Below are positions 16,320 through 24,724 of a stretch of DNA of 29,768 bases, piece after piece. This DNA comes from JBHIBC01 sp046758905 (lineage in GTDB: Bacteria > Acidobacteriota > Polarisedimenticolia > Gp22-AA2). Position 1 is the first letter of the stretch. Every line of letters starts with the position of its first letter. The position numbers and the translations under genes are program-made. Under the pieces are notes generated by a model. The model had not been told where the DNA came from and did not search any database. It was given only the letters and a program-made list of their open reading frames with translations. The stretch covers positions 1-29,768 of the forward strand of contig JBHIBC010000034.1 in the NCBI GenBank assembly GCA_046758905.1, written 5' to 3'.

Positions 16320-17470
16320 GCGCGGCCCCCGCGCCCGGCGCCGGGAGCGGCCCCGGCCGAAGCGGGCGGCGCAGGGCCCGCCCCGGCGCGGGCCCGACCG
16401 ATCGGCAGCCTCATCCGGGCCACGGCCCCCCGCCCGCCGGGATTGGCGGTCAGCTCGACGCCGCCCCGCCGGCCGTACAGGGTGCGCAGGCGCTGGCGCA
16501 CGTTGCCGAGCCCGTGCCCTTCCCGGATCGGGTCGCCCGTCGCGTCCCGGAGACCGGCCCCGTCGTCCCCGACGTCGATACGCAGGAGGCCCCCGTCGAC
16601 CCGCGCCGCGATGCGCACCGTCCCCCCGCCGCCTACCGGGGCGATGCCGTGCACGACCGCGTTCTCCACCAGAGGCTGCAGGATGAGGCCCGGCACCGGC
16701 GCGGACAGCACCGCCGGATCCACCTCCGCCACCACGCGCAGACGCTCCCCGAACCGGGCCTGCTCGACGCCCAGGTAGCTGCGGACGAACGACAGCTCGT
16801 CCGAGAGAGGCACGGGGCCCGCCTTCGCCACCCGGAACGTGTAGCGGAACAGTCCGGCCAGCGTCTGCACTATCTCGCCGGCGCGCTCGGGATCCTCCTC
16901 GAGCAACGACGAGATGGTGTTGAGCGTGTTGAAGAAGAAGTGCGGGTTGATGCGGGCCTGCAGCGCCGCGAGCTCCGCGCGCGCCGCCTGCTCGCGCAGA
17001 TCCGCCGCCCTCAGGCGGACCTGCTCGACCTCGCGCAGCGACTCGGCCAGGCGCCAGCGCAGGCCCTCGTAGGCGTGCACGACGCCGCCGATGATCAGGG
17101 CCAGAACGCCGGTGATGGCGACCAGGGCCAGCGCCTGCTGCGGATCGCGCAGCACGAACAGCGGGAACAGGTAGAGCACCAGCGCCGTGCCCGCGACGGA
17201 GCCGGACAGCAGGCCGAGCCCCAGCAGCCCGGCGCGCGCCGCCGGGCCGGCGGCCCGCAGCCGCGGAGACACCACGATCGAGGAGGCGAGCACCGTGAAC
17301 CCCACGACGTTCCCGAGCAGCACGCCGATCAGAAGGAGGGTCGGCTCGACGCCTCCCTCGCGGAAGAACCCCACCGCCAGGCCGACCGCGGCTCCGGCCA
17401 CGGAGTTGGCCGCCGCCCAGAGGAGGACCTGGAGGGCGAGCGGGAAGTCGGTCGACCTCGCTCCCGACAT
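16316..17470 (-). CDS. LytS/YehU-type sensor histidine kinase
   Basis: This 384-residue membrane kinase has about four membrane helices (roughly 13-35, 43-66, 80-104, 113-134), then a coiled coil (138-172) and the His_kinase domain. The phosphorylated His177 lies in INPHFFFNTLNTI. The ATP site shows the N box LQPLVENAVVHG (Asn270), GDDGAG (301-306) and GHGLGNVRQRL (319-329). This layout pairs with LytTR regulators, and its stop overlaps that gene's start. The membrane part is clearly homologous to that of the PP2C phosphatase encoded 4 bases upstream: VVGFT, then SG-V-G-ALVL and a matching last helix at the same spacing. ATG at 17470 is chosen. The signal sensed is unknown. Confidence 0.92.
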   Translation of the reverse strand: MSGARSTDFPLALQVLLWAAANSVAGAAVGLAVGFFREGGVEPTLLLIGVLLGNVVGFTVLASSIVVSPRLRAAGPAARAGLLGLGLLSGSVAGTALVLYLFPLFVLRDPQQALALVAITGVLALIIGGVVHAYEGLRWRLAESLREVEQVRLRAADLREQAARAELAALQARINPHFFFNTLNTISSLLEEDPERAGEIVQTLAGLFRYTFRVAKAGPVPLSDELSFVRSYLGVEQARFGERLRVVAEVDPAVLSAPVPGLILQPLVENAVVHGIAPVGGGGTVRIAARVDGGLLRIDVGDDGAGLRDATGDPIREGHGLGNVRQRLRTLYGRRGGVELTANPGGRGAVARMRLPIGRARAGAGPAPPASAGAAPGAGRGGRA

Positions 17471-17474
17471 CGCC

Positions 17475-18746
17475 TCACACGGCCCGCGCCAGGACGATGG
17501 TGGCGTCGTCGTGGCGCGGTCCCCCGCCGGTCCAGCGTTCCAGCTCCTGGAACACCTGGACGATCATCTCGTCCAGATCGCGACCCGAGTTTCCCGTCAG
17601 CACCTCGATCAGACGGCCCTCGCCGAACTCCGAACCCCGCGGGTCCGGAGCCTCGATGATGCCGTCGGTGTACAGGACCAAGAGGTCGCCGGCCCTCAGG
17701 TCCCTGCGGCCCTCTCCGTAGCGCGCGTCCGGCAGCAGACCGATGGGGATCCCGTCCGCCCGCAAACGGTCGGCGCCGCCGCTCCCCAGGAGCAGCGGCG
17801 GATAGTGGCCCGCGTTGCTGTAGGTCAGGACCCGGCGGCCGGCGTCGTACAGCCCGAAGAACAGCGTGGCGTAGCGGGACGAGGAGGTGGACCGGTAGAG
17901 CATCCCGTTCAGGCGGCGGGTCACCTCCCCCGGGGACACGGCGGGCATGGCGAGGCTTCGGACCGAGCCCTGCAGCCCCGCCATCAGCATCGCCGCCGGG
18001 ATCCCCTTCCCCGACACGTCGGCGATCACCAGCGCCAGGCGCTCCTCCGCGAACGGCAGGAAGTCGTAGTAGTCGCCGCCGACGCCGACGGCCGGGTCGC
18101 AGGCGCCCGCCAGGTCGAGGCCGCGCAGCCGCGGCACCACGCGCGGCAGCAGCTCGCGCTGGACCTCGCGGGCGATCTCCAGCTCCCTGGCCAGCGCCTC
18201 GCGCTCGCGGAGCGCGCGGTACGAGGCCTCGATCTGACGGCGCATCGAGTCGTAGGTGTACAGGGCGGTGCCGACGACGATCGCCAGCGCGGCGTTGACG
18301 GCGACCATCATCGACACGGTGCGCAGGCGGGCGAGGCTGAACAGCGGCTGCGAGATCAGGACCAGCGCGGAGCCGAACACGGTGCCCGAGATCAGGGTGA
18401 GGACCTGCAGGCCGATGTTGACGGCGGACGGGAGCCCGCCGAACAGCGGAAACACCACGCGTGCCGACAGCAGCGCGGTGAACCCCACGACCTCCGCGAA
18501 CAGGACGCTGACCAGCAGCACGGGCCCCAGGTCCAGATCCTCCTGGCTGAAGGAGATCCCGGCCGCCACCAGGGATCCGACGAGCGCCCACGCGGCGGCC
18601 CAGGCGAGCAGGTAGCGTCCTCCCGGCACGGCGAGCGGGCGAAGGGCTTCCCTCCGCCCGGGGCGGGACGCGGCCGCGCTCGCCGAGGGAGGGCGTCGGG
18701 GGAGTTCGGTGGGAGCCGCGGTGGTCGCGGCCAGCGGCGTGGTCAC
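17475..18746 (-). CDS. Membrane SpoIIE/RsbU-type PP2C serine phosphatase
   Basis: This 423-residue protein has a Pro/Ala/Ser-rich N-terminus (1-40) and about four membrane helices (47-165). A coiled coil (165-200) contains the RsbU-like linker LEIAREVQRELLP. The PP2C-type SpoIIE domain (205-423) has metal-binding motifs GGDYYDF (223-229), IADVSGKGIPAAMLM (241-255), SNAGHYPPLLL, LYTDGIIEA and HDDATIVL. Such enzymes dephosphorylate phospho-Ser/Thr on anti-sigma antagonists or similar partners; none is encoded nearby. GTG at 18746 has a GGAG site 8-9 bases upstream and a TATAAT box 30 bases upstream. It is the first gene of the operon with the LytS-type kinase, sharing its sensor domain, which suggests one input driving two outputs. 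Confidence 0.9.
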   Translation of the reverse strand: MTTPLAATTAAPTELPRRPPSASAAASRPGRREALRPLAVPGGRYLLAWAAAWALVGSLVAAGISFSQEDLDLGPVLLVSVLFAEVVGFTALLSARVVFPLFGGLPSAVNIGLQVLTLISGTVFGSALVLISQPLFSLARLRTVSMMVAVNAALAIVVGTALYTYDSMRRQIEASYRALREREALARELEIAREVQRELLPRVVPRLRGLDLAGACDPAVGVGGDYYDFLPFAEERLALVIADVSGKGIPAAMLMAGLQGSVRSLAMPAVSPGEVTRRLNGMLYRSTSSSRYATLFFGLYDAGRRVLTYSNAGHYPPLLLGSGGADRLRADGIPIGLLPDARYGEGRRDLRAGDLLVLYTDGIIEAPDPRGSEFGEGRLIEVLTGNSGRDLDEMIVQVFQELERWTGGGPRHDDATIVLARAV

Positions 18747-18775
18747 GTGGGCGCTCCGGTGATGCGTGCGCCGCG

Positions 18776-18781
18776 ATTATA
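18776..18781 (-). promoter_or_regulatory. -10 box of the signalling operon promoter
   Basis: The reverse strand reads a perfect TATAAT, giving a start near 18769 and a leader of about 23 bases before the GTG at 18746. No -35 match is present at 16-18 bases, so an activator or alternative sigma factor may be needed, or the match is chance. It lies in the 126-base divergent gap shared with trkA. Confidence 0.4.
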
Positions 18782-18872
18782 CCCCGCCGGGAACCTGCCC
18801 GCGGGAGGCCGCTCCCCGAGGGATCCCCGGCCGACGCCGTGTGGTAGGCTCAGGGCTCGGCTGCGGAAAACG

Positions 18873-20249
18873 ATGCGCATCTTGATCGCGGGTGGTGGGC
18901 AGGTCGGCGCGCTGATCGCGGGACGCCTCGTCCGGGAGGGGAACGAGGTGGTCATCGTCGAGCAGGATGCCGACCGCTGCCAGGAGCTCGAGGAGCAGCT
19001 CGACGTCAAGGTCGTCCGCGGTCACGCGGCGAGCGTGCTGGCGCTCCGCGAGGCGGGCATCGCCGACGCCGAGATGCTGATCGCCGTCACCAATGTGGAC
19101 GAGATCAACCTCCTCGCCTGCATGGTGGCGCAGGTGGAGTCGCGGGCCCGGGTGAAGGTCGCGCGGCTGCGCACCCACGAGGTCGAGCTCTGGCGCCGCG
19201 TCGCGGAGCGGTCGGGCCTCAAGATCGACCTGATCATCCACCCCGAGACCGACGTCGCCCGGCGGATCATGCGCGTCATGCGCCTGCCCGGCGTCTCCGA
19301 CGTCCTGGAGTTCGCCGGGGGACAGGCGAGGCTGTTCGGCATGAACGTCGAGCCGAACAGCTGGCTGGCCGGCAAGACGCTGGAGGAGCTGGACCGGGCC
19401 GGACCCCCGAAGAACTCGCTCATCGTCCTGATCTTCCGCGGCCAGCAGGTGATCATCCCCCACGGCGCCGAGCTCCTGCTCCCGGGCGACCACATCTACA
19501 CCATGGCCACGCGCGACAACCTGGAGGACGTGCTCCGGTTCATGGGGGTCGAGCGGCAGGAAACGCTGTCCCGGGTGTTCATCATCGGAGGCAAGCAGAT
19601 CGGGATCGGCATCGCGGAGATGCTCGAAGAGCAGGGCGTGCACGTCAAGCTGTTCGAGATCGACGCCCGGCGCTGCGAGAAGATCGCCGCCATGCTGAAC
19701 AAGACGATCGTTATCCACGGGGACGGCACCGATCAGACGACCCTCGAGGAGGAGAACATCAGCGACGTGGACGCCTTCCTGGCCCTGACCCACGACGACG
19801 AGGCGAACGTGATCGCCTCCCTGCTGGCGCGCAGGCTCGGCGCCAAGAAGGTCGTCGCGCTGATCAACCGGCTCAACTACCTGCACATGGTGCAGCGCCT
19901 GGGCGTGAACACGACGGTGAGCCCGCGGCTCGCCGCGGTCGATCGGATCCTGCAGTTCGTCCGCAAGGCGCGCGTGCTGTCGGTCACGACCTTCCGCGAG
20001 GAGGAGGCCGAGGCGATCGAGCTGATCGCCACCGAGGGCAAGAAGTACGTCGGCAAGAAGCTGCGCGACATCCGCTTCCCGCGCGGAGCGATCGTCGGCG
20101 CCATCGCCCGGCCGAGCGGCGAGGTGATCGTCCCCCGGGGCGAGGCGACGATCCAGGCCCGGGACCGGGTCATCTTCTTCGCGCTCGAGAGCGTCGTGCC
20201 GGAGCTGGAGTCGGCCTTCCTGGTCGAACCCACGAGGGAATCCGCCTGA
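18873..20249 (+). CDS. trkA: Trk potassium uptake regulatory subunit TrkA
   Basis: This 458-residue peripheral protein gates TrkH by binding NAD(H) or nucleotides. It contains two tandem RCK units. The first has GGGQVG (7-12) with the strand-end acid VIVEQD (28-32) and a TrkA_C domain (about 140-225). The second has IIGGKQIGIG (237-246), LFEID (260-264) and another TrkA_C domain up to 458. Length and layout match E. coli TrkA (458 residues). ATG at 18873 is where homology begins; the frame is open far upstream only because of GC content. The ribosome site is weak (CGGAAAACG). It is followed 5 bases later by trkH, and is divergent from the PP2C gene. Confidence 0.95.
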   Translation: MRILIAGGGQVGALIAGRLVREGNEVVIVEQDADRCQELEEQLDVKVVRGHAASVLALREAGIADAEMLIAVTNVDEINLLACMVAQVESRARVKVARLRTHEVELWRRVAERSGLKIDLIIHPETDVARRIMRVMRLPGVSDVLEFAGGQARLFGMNVEPNSWLAGKTLEELDRAGPPKNSLIVLIFRGQQVIIPHGAELLLPGDHIYTMATRDNLEDVLRFMGVERQETLSRVFIIGGKQIGIGIAEMLEEQGVHVKLFEIDARRCEKIAAMLNKTIVIHGDGTDQTTLEEENISDVDAFLALTHDDEANVIASLLARRLGAKKVVALINRLNYLHMVQRLGVNTTVSPRLAAVDRILQFVRKARVLSVTTFREEEAEAIELIATEGKKYVGKKLRDIRFPRGAIVGAIARPSGEVIVPRGEATIQARDRVIFFALESVVPELESAFLVEPTRESA

Positions 20250-20254
20250 TCCGC

Positions 20255-21697
20255 TTGCGCGCCATCGCGTACGTGCTGGGGCAGTTCCTGCTAGGCCTCG
20301 CCGGCACGATGCTGATCCCGCTCGCCTTCGGCCTGGCCGCCGGCAGCGGGGGGACGACGCCGCTCGCCGCCGGGGCCGCCGCCAGCGCCGGCGCCGGGGC
20401 GATCCTCATGGCCCTGTTCCGGCGCCGGCCGCGCGAGCTGAGCCGGCGGGAGGGGCTGCTCCTCGTGGTCGTCACCTGGGTGGGGATGGCCCTGTTCGCA
20501 GCCCTGCCGTTCTACCTCTCCCCCCATTTCGGCAGCTTCACCGACGCCTTCTTCGAGTCGGCCTCCGGCCTCACGACTACGGGGGCCACCGTCCTGGAGG
20601 ACGTCGAGGGCCTCCCGGCCGCGCTGCAGTTCTGGCGCTGCTTCACGCACTGGCTGGGAGGCATGGGGATCGTGCTGCTCGGCGTCGCCATCCTGCCCCT
20701 CGTGGGCCACGGCGGGATGCACCTGTACCGCGCCGAGTTCTCCGGGGCGCGCTCGGAGAAGCTGAAGCCCCGCATCGCCGAGACGGCGATCGCCCTGTGG
20801 CGCATCTACTTCGCCCTGACGGCGGTCGAGTACGTGGCGCTGCGTCTGGCGGGCATGACCCCCTTCGAGGCGCTGTGCCACACCTTCTCGACGCTCGGGA
20901 CCGGAGGGTTCTCCACCCGCAACGGCAGCATCGCCGATTTCCACAGCCCGGTGATCGAGATGATCGTGCTGCTGTTCATGCTTCTCGCCGGCGTCAGCTT
21001 CGTGCAGCACTACCGGCTGTGGGTGGAGAGGCGGCCGCGGAGCTTCTTCAGGGACGTGGAGATCCGCTATTACTTCCTGCTCTTCGCCGTCGCCGGAGCG
21101 GCCGTCTGCTCGCTGCTGGTCTGGGCATCCGGCTACTCCGTGCTCGAGGGGGCCCGCCGGGCCTTCTTCCAGGTCGGCGCCATCCTGACGACGACCGGGC
21201 TCGTGACCGACGACTTCGAGATCTGGCACCCGCTGGCGCAGGTGATCCTGCTCACCCTGATGTTCGTCGGAGGCTGCACCGGGTCGACGGCGGGCGGCAT
21301 GAAGATGTCGCGCATCCTCCTCCTGGGACGCGTGGTCGATCGCGAGTTCAAGAGAATGGTGGAGCGCCGCGCGGTCTTCGCGGTGCGGCTCGGAGGCCAG
21401 GTCATCCCCGAGGCCACCGTCCAGAGCCTGCTCAGCCTGATCTATTTGGCCTTCTTCGTCAACTTCGTCTCGTGCATCCTGCTGGCGGCGGTGGGCATCG
21501 ACGTCCTGACCACCATCTCGGCGGTGGCCGCCTCGATGTTCAACGTCGGACCGGCCCTCGGCGCGGTCGGCCCCACGGACAGCTACGCCCAGCTTCCGGC
21601 GCTGGCCAAGTGGGTCCTGACGGGGTGCATGATCGCCGGCCGTCTGGAGTTCTACACCCTGCTGATCCTGCTGACGCCGTCGTTCTGGAGGAGATAG
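20255..21697 (+). CDS. trkH: Trk potassium channel subunit TrkH
   Basis: This 480-residue membrane protein forms the K+ pore controlled by TrkA. The four selectivity-filter loops are visible in order: SGLTTTGATVL, STLGTGGFSTRN, ILTTTGLVTDD and SMFNVGPALGAVGP, with membrane helices around each. The gate-region sequence GGCTGSTAGGMKMSR precedes the last quarter. The TTG start at 20255 lies 5 bases after the trkA stop and lacks a close ribosome site. An in-frame CTG at 20246, 7 bases after GAGGG, is an alternative that would overlap trkA. The tight linkage implies one operon. Confidence 0.94.
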   Translation: MRAIAYVLGQFLLGLAGTMLIPLAFGLAAGSGGTTPLAAGAAASAGAGAILMALFRRRPRELSRREGLLLVVVTWVGMALFAALPFYLSPHFGSFTDAFFESASGLTTTGATVLEDVEGLPAALQFWRCFTHWLGGMGIVLLGVAILPLVGHGGMHLYRAEFSGARSEKLKPRIAETAIALWRIYFALTAVEYVALRLAGMTPFEALCHTFSTLGTGGFSTRNGSIADFHSPVIEMIVLLFMLLAGVSFVQHYRLWVERRPRSFFRDVEIRYYFLLFAVAGAAVCSLLVWASGYSVLEGARRAFFQVGAILTTTGLVTDDFEIWHPLAQVILLTLMFVGGCTGSTAGGMKMSRILLLGRVVDREFKRMVERRAVFAVRLGGQVIPEATVQSLLSLIYLAFFVNFVSCILLAAVGIDVLTTISAVAASMFNVGPALGAVGPTDSYAQLPALAKWVLTGCMIAGRLEFYTLLILLTPSFWRR

Positions 21698-21734
21698 CGC
21701 CAGGATGCGGACGGACGCCGACGCCTCGCCGGAG

Positions 21735-21754
21735 CGGCTCGATGGCGGGAGCCG
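21735..21754. terminator. Hairpin between trkH and the dioxygenase gene
   Basis: CGGCTC (21735-21740), an 8-base loop, and GAGCCG (21749-21754) form a 6-bp stem in the 88-base gap between convergent stops. It could end both transcripts; there is no T tract. Confidence 0.35.
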
Positions 21755-21785
21755 GCGCCGCCGCATCGCGGCACGGAGCGCCGGC

Positions 21786-22385
21786 CTAGACGACGGCGGC
21801 CTGCGCCACCTGTCCCGGGCAGAGCCTTCCGAACCTGCTGGTGTACTCGAGCCGCGCCTCGACGTAGCGGCCCTGCTCGGGGAAGTAGACCTCGCAGGAA
21901 TCGATCGGCAGGGAGTAGACGTGGAGCGAGACCGCGCGCGCCCCGAAGCGGCGGGGGTTGAGCACCTCGTGGATCGGCTCGCGGGGGTCGACGGCCGCCG
22001 GGTGGCCGGAGTCCATCACGTACCGGATCGAGGGCGCCAGACGGCAGGTGCGGGCCGCCGGATCGCGCTCCAGGGTGCGGAAGTTGCGGACCTCGAGACG
22101 CCCCGCCGGGACACCCATCCAGCACTCCTGGCCGCGGTGGTTGTGGATCGCCGAGGTCTGTCCCATCTCCCAGCAGATGGCGATCACCTCGAACAGGTCG
22201 CAGCGGTGGATGAGGTTGCGCGTGTAATGGTCCGGACTGAAGAACACATAGGGACGCAGTGAGGCGGGGTCGATGGCGGTCCGTCCGACCTCCCGCAGCA
22301 CCCTCGGGCGCGTGAAGTCGCGCGCCGGGATGTCGCGCAGGCGGGCGACCAGATCCTGAACGCTCCGCAGCCGCATCGCCGTCAT
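21786..22385 (-). CDS. Cysteine dioxygenase family protein
   Basis: This 199-residue cupin oxidises cysteine (or a similar thiol acid) to the sulfinic acid with non-heme iron and O2. The three iron histidines are visible: H81 and H83 in SAIHNHRGQECW, and H139 in EPIHEVLN. The expected substrate-binding Arg is R56 (HYTRNLI). Cys88 and Tyr157 (SLHVYSLP) occupy the positions of the Cys-Tyr crosslink of mammalian enzymes; many bacterial homologues have Gly at the Cys position, so its presence here is notable. ATG at 22385 is one base from the ATG of the divergent phosphoesterase gene; an in-frame ATG at 22376 is an alternative start. Substrate specificity is inferred. Confidence 0.9.
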   Translation of the reverse strand: MTAMRLRSVQDLVARLRDIPARDFTRPRVLREVGRTAIDPASLRPYVFFSPDHYTRNLIHRCDLFEVIAICWEMGQTSAIHNHRGQECWMGVPAGRLEVRNFRTLERDPAARTCRLAPSIRYVMDSGHPAAVDPREPIHEVLNPRRFGARAVSLHVYSLPIDSCEVYFPEQGRYVEARLEYTSRFGRLCPGQVAQAAVV

Positions 22386-22386
22386 T

Positions 22387-23566
22387 ATGCCCCAAACGGG
22401 CCTCCCGGATCTCTATTCCGTCTCCGCCCTGGTCGACGTCCTCGCGGCCGCACTGATCCTCTCCCTCCGCCGACGCCGTCCCGCCGGGAGCCCCGCCCCC
22501 CCGGCGATCACCGCGCGCGGGATCCTGGTGCTCCTGGGGACCGTGCTGAGCGTCTCGCTCCTCAAGATCCCGCTTCTCCCGGGGCTCCCGATCGGCCCCT
22601 TCGGCCTGATCCGCATCGCCTATCTCGACCTGGTCGTGGTCCTACCGGCGATCGGGGCCCTGGCGCTGCTGCCGGGCCGGCCGGCCGCGCCGCGAGCGAC
22701 CCGCGGCGCCCGGACGCTCGCCGCCGCCTTCCTGCTGATGATCCCCCTCGGGCTCTATGCCTCGTGGATCGAGCCGTACCGGGTCCGGCTCGAGCGCGCG
22801 AGCCTCGCCCTGCCGCAGGGAAGGGCGGGCGCGCGGCCCCTGCGGATCGCGGTGCTCGCCGACATCCAGACCGATCGGGTCACCGGGCACGAGCGCCGGG
22901 CGATCGACCGGCTGATGGCGAGCGGGCCGGATCTGGTCCTGCTCCCGGGAGACCTGTACCAGGGACCGCCGGACGGATTCGAGAGGGAGCTTCCGGCCCT
23001 TAGGGAGCTGCTGCGGAAGCTGCGGGCTCCCGCTGGAGCCTTTCTGGTCCCGGGCAACACCGATCGACGGCACGACGTCGGGCGGGCGCTCGCCGGCACG
23101 CCGGTGCGCCTCCTGGTGAACCGGATCGTGCGCCTGTCGGTCGGCGACCGGCGCGTGACGCTGGGCGGCCTCGATCTGCGCTGGGACTCGGACGAGGCCG
23201 CCGAGGTGATCCGCCGGCTCGAGAGGAACCCGGGAGACGACGACATCCGCATCCTGCTGGCCCACTACCCGGACGCGGTGCTGCGCCTCGAGCCGGACTC
23301 GCGCATCGATCTGGTGCTGGCGGGGCACACCCACGGGGGACAGGTCCGGCTGCCCCTGTGGGGGCCGCCGCTCACCTTCAGCACGGTCCCGCGCGCCGTC
23401 GCCGCGGGCGGGCTGCACCACCTCGACGGGAGGCGCATCTACGTCAGCCGGGGGCTGGGGATGGAGCGGGGGGACGCACCCCGGATCCGGTTCCTGTGTC
23501 CCCCAGAGGTCTCGCTCATCACCCTCGGGGGGCCGGGACCGGATCGGCCCGAGGCGACCCCGCTAG
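22387..23566 (+). CDS. Membrane-anchored metallophosphoesterase, apparent frameshift at end
   Basis: About four membrane helices (10-27, 45-63, 72-95, 110-128) precede a calcineurin-type phosphoesterase domain (150-380), as in YkuE/YaeI-like proteins. Metal-site motifs are GDL (188-190), GN (223-224), AHYPD (His293) and GHTHGGQV (313-320). The first motif reads DIQ (159-161) instead of DxH, and GNHD reads GNTD, so the metal site is altered. The conserved domain ends at EVSLITL, nt 23526. The frame as given has no stop there and runs to 24633, antisense through fabH. Six G's follow at 23527-23532; removing one base reaches TAG at 23564-23566, which overlaps the fabH stop. The end given assumes that shift. 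Confidence 0.7.
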
Positions 23567-24618
23567 CAGCGGTACAGGGCGGCGCCCCAGGTCAGGCCGC
23601 TCCCGAGAGCGACGAAGCAGACGAGATCGCCGCCCTTCAGGGCGCGTTCGGTGCGTGCCTCGTGGAACGCGATGGGGAGGGTGGCGGCGGTGGTGTTGCC
23701 GTATCTCTGAATGTTGTTGAAGACCTTCCGGTCGGGAAGCCCGAGACGTTTCTGGACCGCCTCGTTGATCCGCAGGTTCGCCTGGTGCATCACCAGCAGC
23801 GCCAGGTCGCCGAGGCAGTACCCGTTCCTCCTCAGGATCGTCTCGACCACCTCGGGCATCATGGTGACCGCCAACCGGTACACGTCCCTGCCCTCGAGGA
23901 TCGGGATCGTGTCGCCCGACTCGAACATCCGCGGCTCGAAGTAGGGCCGGTAGGCGCTGCCGCCGCCGCGCACCCACATCTTGTCGGCGTGGGCGCCGTC
24001 CGAATGGACGATCACGTCCTCGAGGCCGGCGCGGTCCTCCCCGGAGGCGGCGATCACGAACGCCCCCGCCCCGTCGCCGAACAGGACGACCCGGTCGCGG
24101 AAGCGCGTGTTCCACTCGAATTCCTCCCGCGGCACGGGCCCGTCCGACATCCCGAGCGCCACCTCCCACGATCTCCAGGGCATGAACCCGCCGTGCACCT
24201 CCGCGCCGATCAGCAGGACGATGCGGCTCCGGCCGGAGCGGATCAGCGCGTCGGCGATCTGCAGCCCGTACAGGAACCCCGAGCACTGCTGCCGGATGTC
24301 CAGGCAAGGGATCGTCTTCAGGCCGAACTTGTGCTGGAAGATCGGGCCGGCGCCGGGAAAGTAGTGGTCCGGGGTCATGGTCGCGAACACGACGTAATCG
24401 ATGTCGGCCTTTCCGATCCCCGCCTGACGCACCGCCTCCTCGGCGGCCGGGACCGCCAGGTCGCTCGTGGCTTGCCCCCGGTCCGCGAAGCGGCGCGTCA
24501 CGATCCCGGTCCGCTGGCGGATCCACTCGTCGCCGGTCTCCATCATCAGCGACAGCCTGTGGTTGTCCACCACGTTCGGGGGGACGTACATGCCCGTTCC
24601 CGTCACCACGGCGCGCAT
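23563..24618 (-). CDS. fabH: 3-oxoacyl-ACP synthase III (KASIII) family
   Basis: This 351-residue thiolase-fold condensing enzyme normally joins an acyl-CoA starter to malonyl-ACP to begin fatty acid synthesis. The catalytic triad is complete: Cys112 in RQQCSGFLYGLQ, His278 in VMHQANLRI, and Asn308 in YGNTTAATLP. N-terminal GTGMYVPPNVV and EWIRQRTGI match FabH. Compared with E. coli FabH (317 residues) there is an extra stretch of about 30 residues around 145-175. Similar stretches occur in FabH-like enzymes that use other starters, so an OleA-like or secondary-metabolic role is possible. No other fab gene is near. ATG at 24618 has GGGAG 7 bases upstream and a good promoter. Confidence 0.88.
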   Translation of the reverse strand: MRAVVTGTGMYVPPNVVDNHRLSLMMETGDEWIRQRTGIVTRRFADRGQATSDLAVPAAEEAVRQAGIGKADIDYVVFATMTPDHYFPGAGPIFQHKFGLKTIPCLDIRQQCSGFLYGLQIADALIRSGRSRIVLLIGAEVHGGFMPWRSWEVALGMSDGPVPREEFEWNTRFRDRVVLFGDGAGAFVIAASGEDRAGLEDVIVHSDGAHADKMWVRGGGSAYRPYFEPRMFESGDTIPILEGRDVYRLAVTMMPEVVETILRRNGYCLGDLALLVMHQANLRINEAVQKRLGLPDRKVFNNIQRYGNTTAATLPIAFHEARTERALKGGDLVCFVALGSGLTWGAALYRC

Positions 24619-24644
24619 CGGGATCTCCCGTGAGGTCGAGGACG

Positions 24645-24673
24645 ATTCTCGGACAACCCGCGCGGGGTGTCAA
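24645..24673 (-). promoter_or_regulatory. Promoter of the fabH-type gene
   Basis: On the reverse strand a perfect TTGACA (24673-24668) stands 17 bases from GAGAAT (24650-24645; 4 of 6). Transcription would start near 24638, leaving a leader of about 20 bases containing GGGAG. The gene therefore probably has its own promoter rather than depending on the upstream glycosyltransferase. Confidence 0.55.
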
Positions 24674-24724
24674 ACGCCGCGGCCCGAGGCGCCCGGACGG
24701 CGCGGCGGCCCGCAGCGCGATCGG

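Noticed and set aside
17187..20249. A 1020-codon forward frame ending in TrkA
   Set aside because: The part before 18873 is antisense to the PP2C and kinase genes and has no domain; TrkA homology begins exactly at the ATG at 18873.
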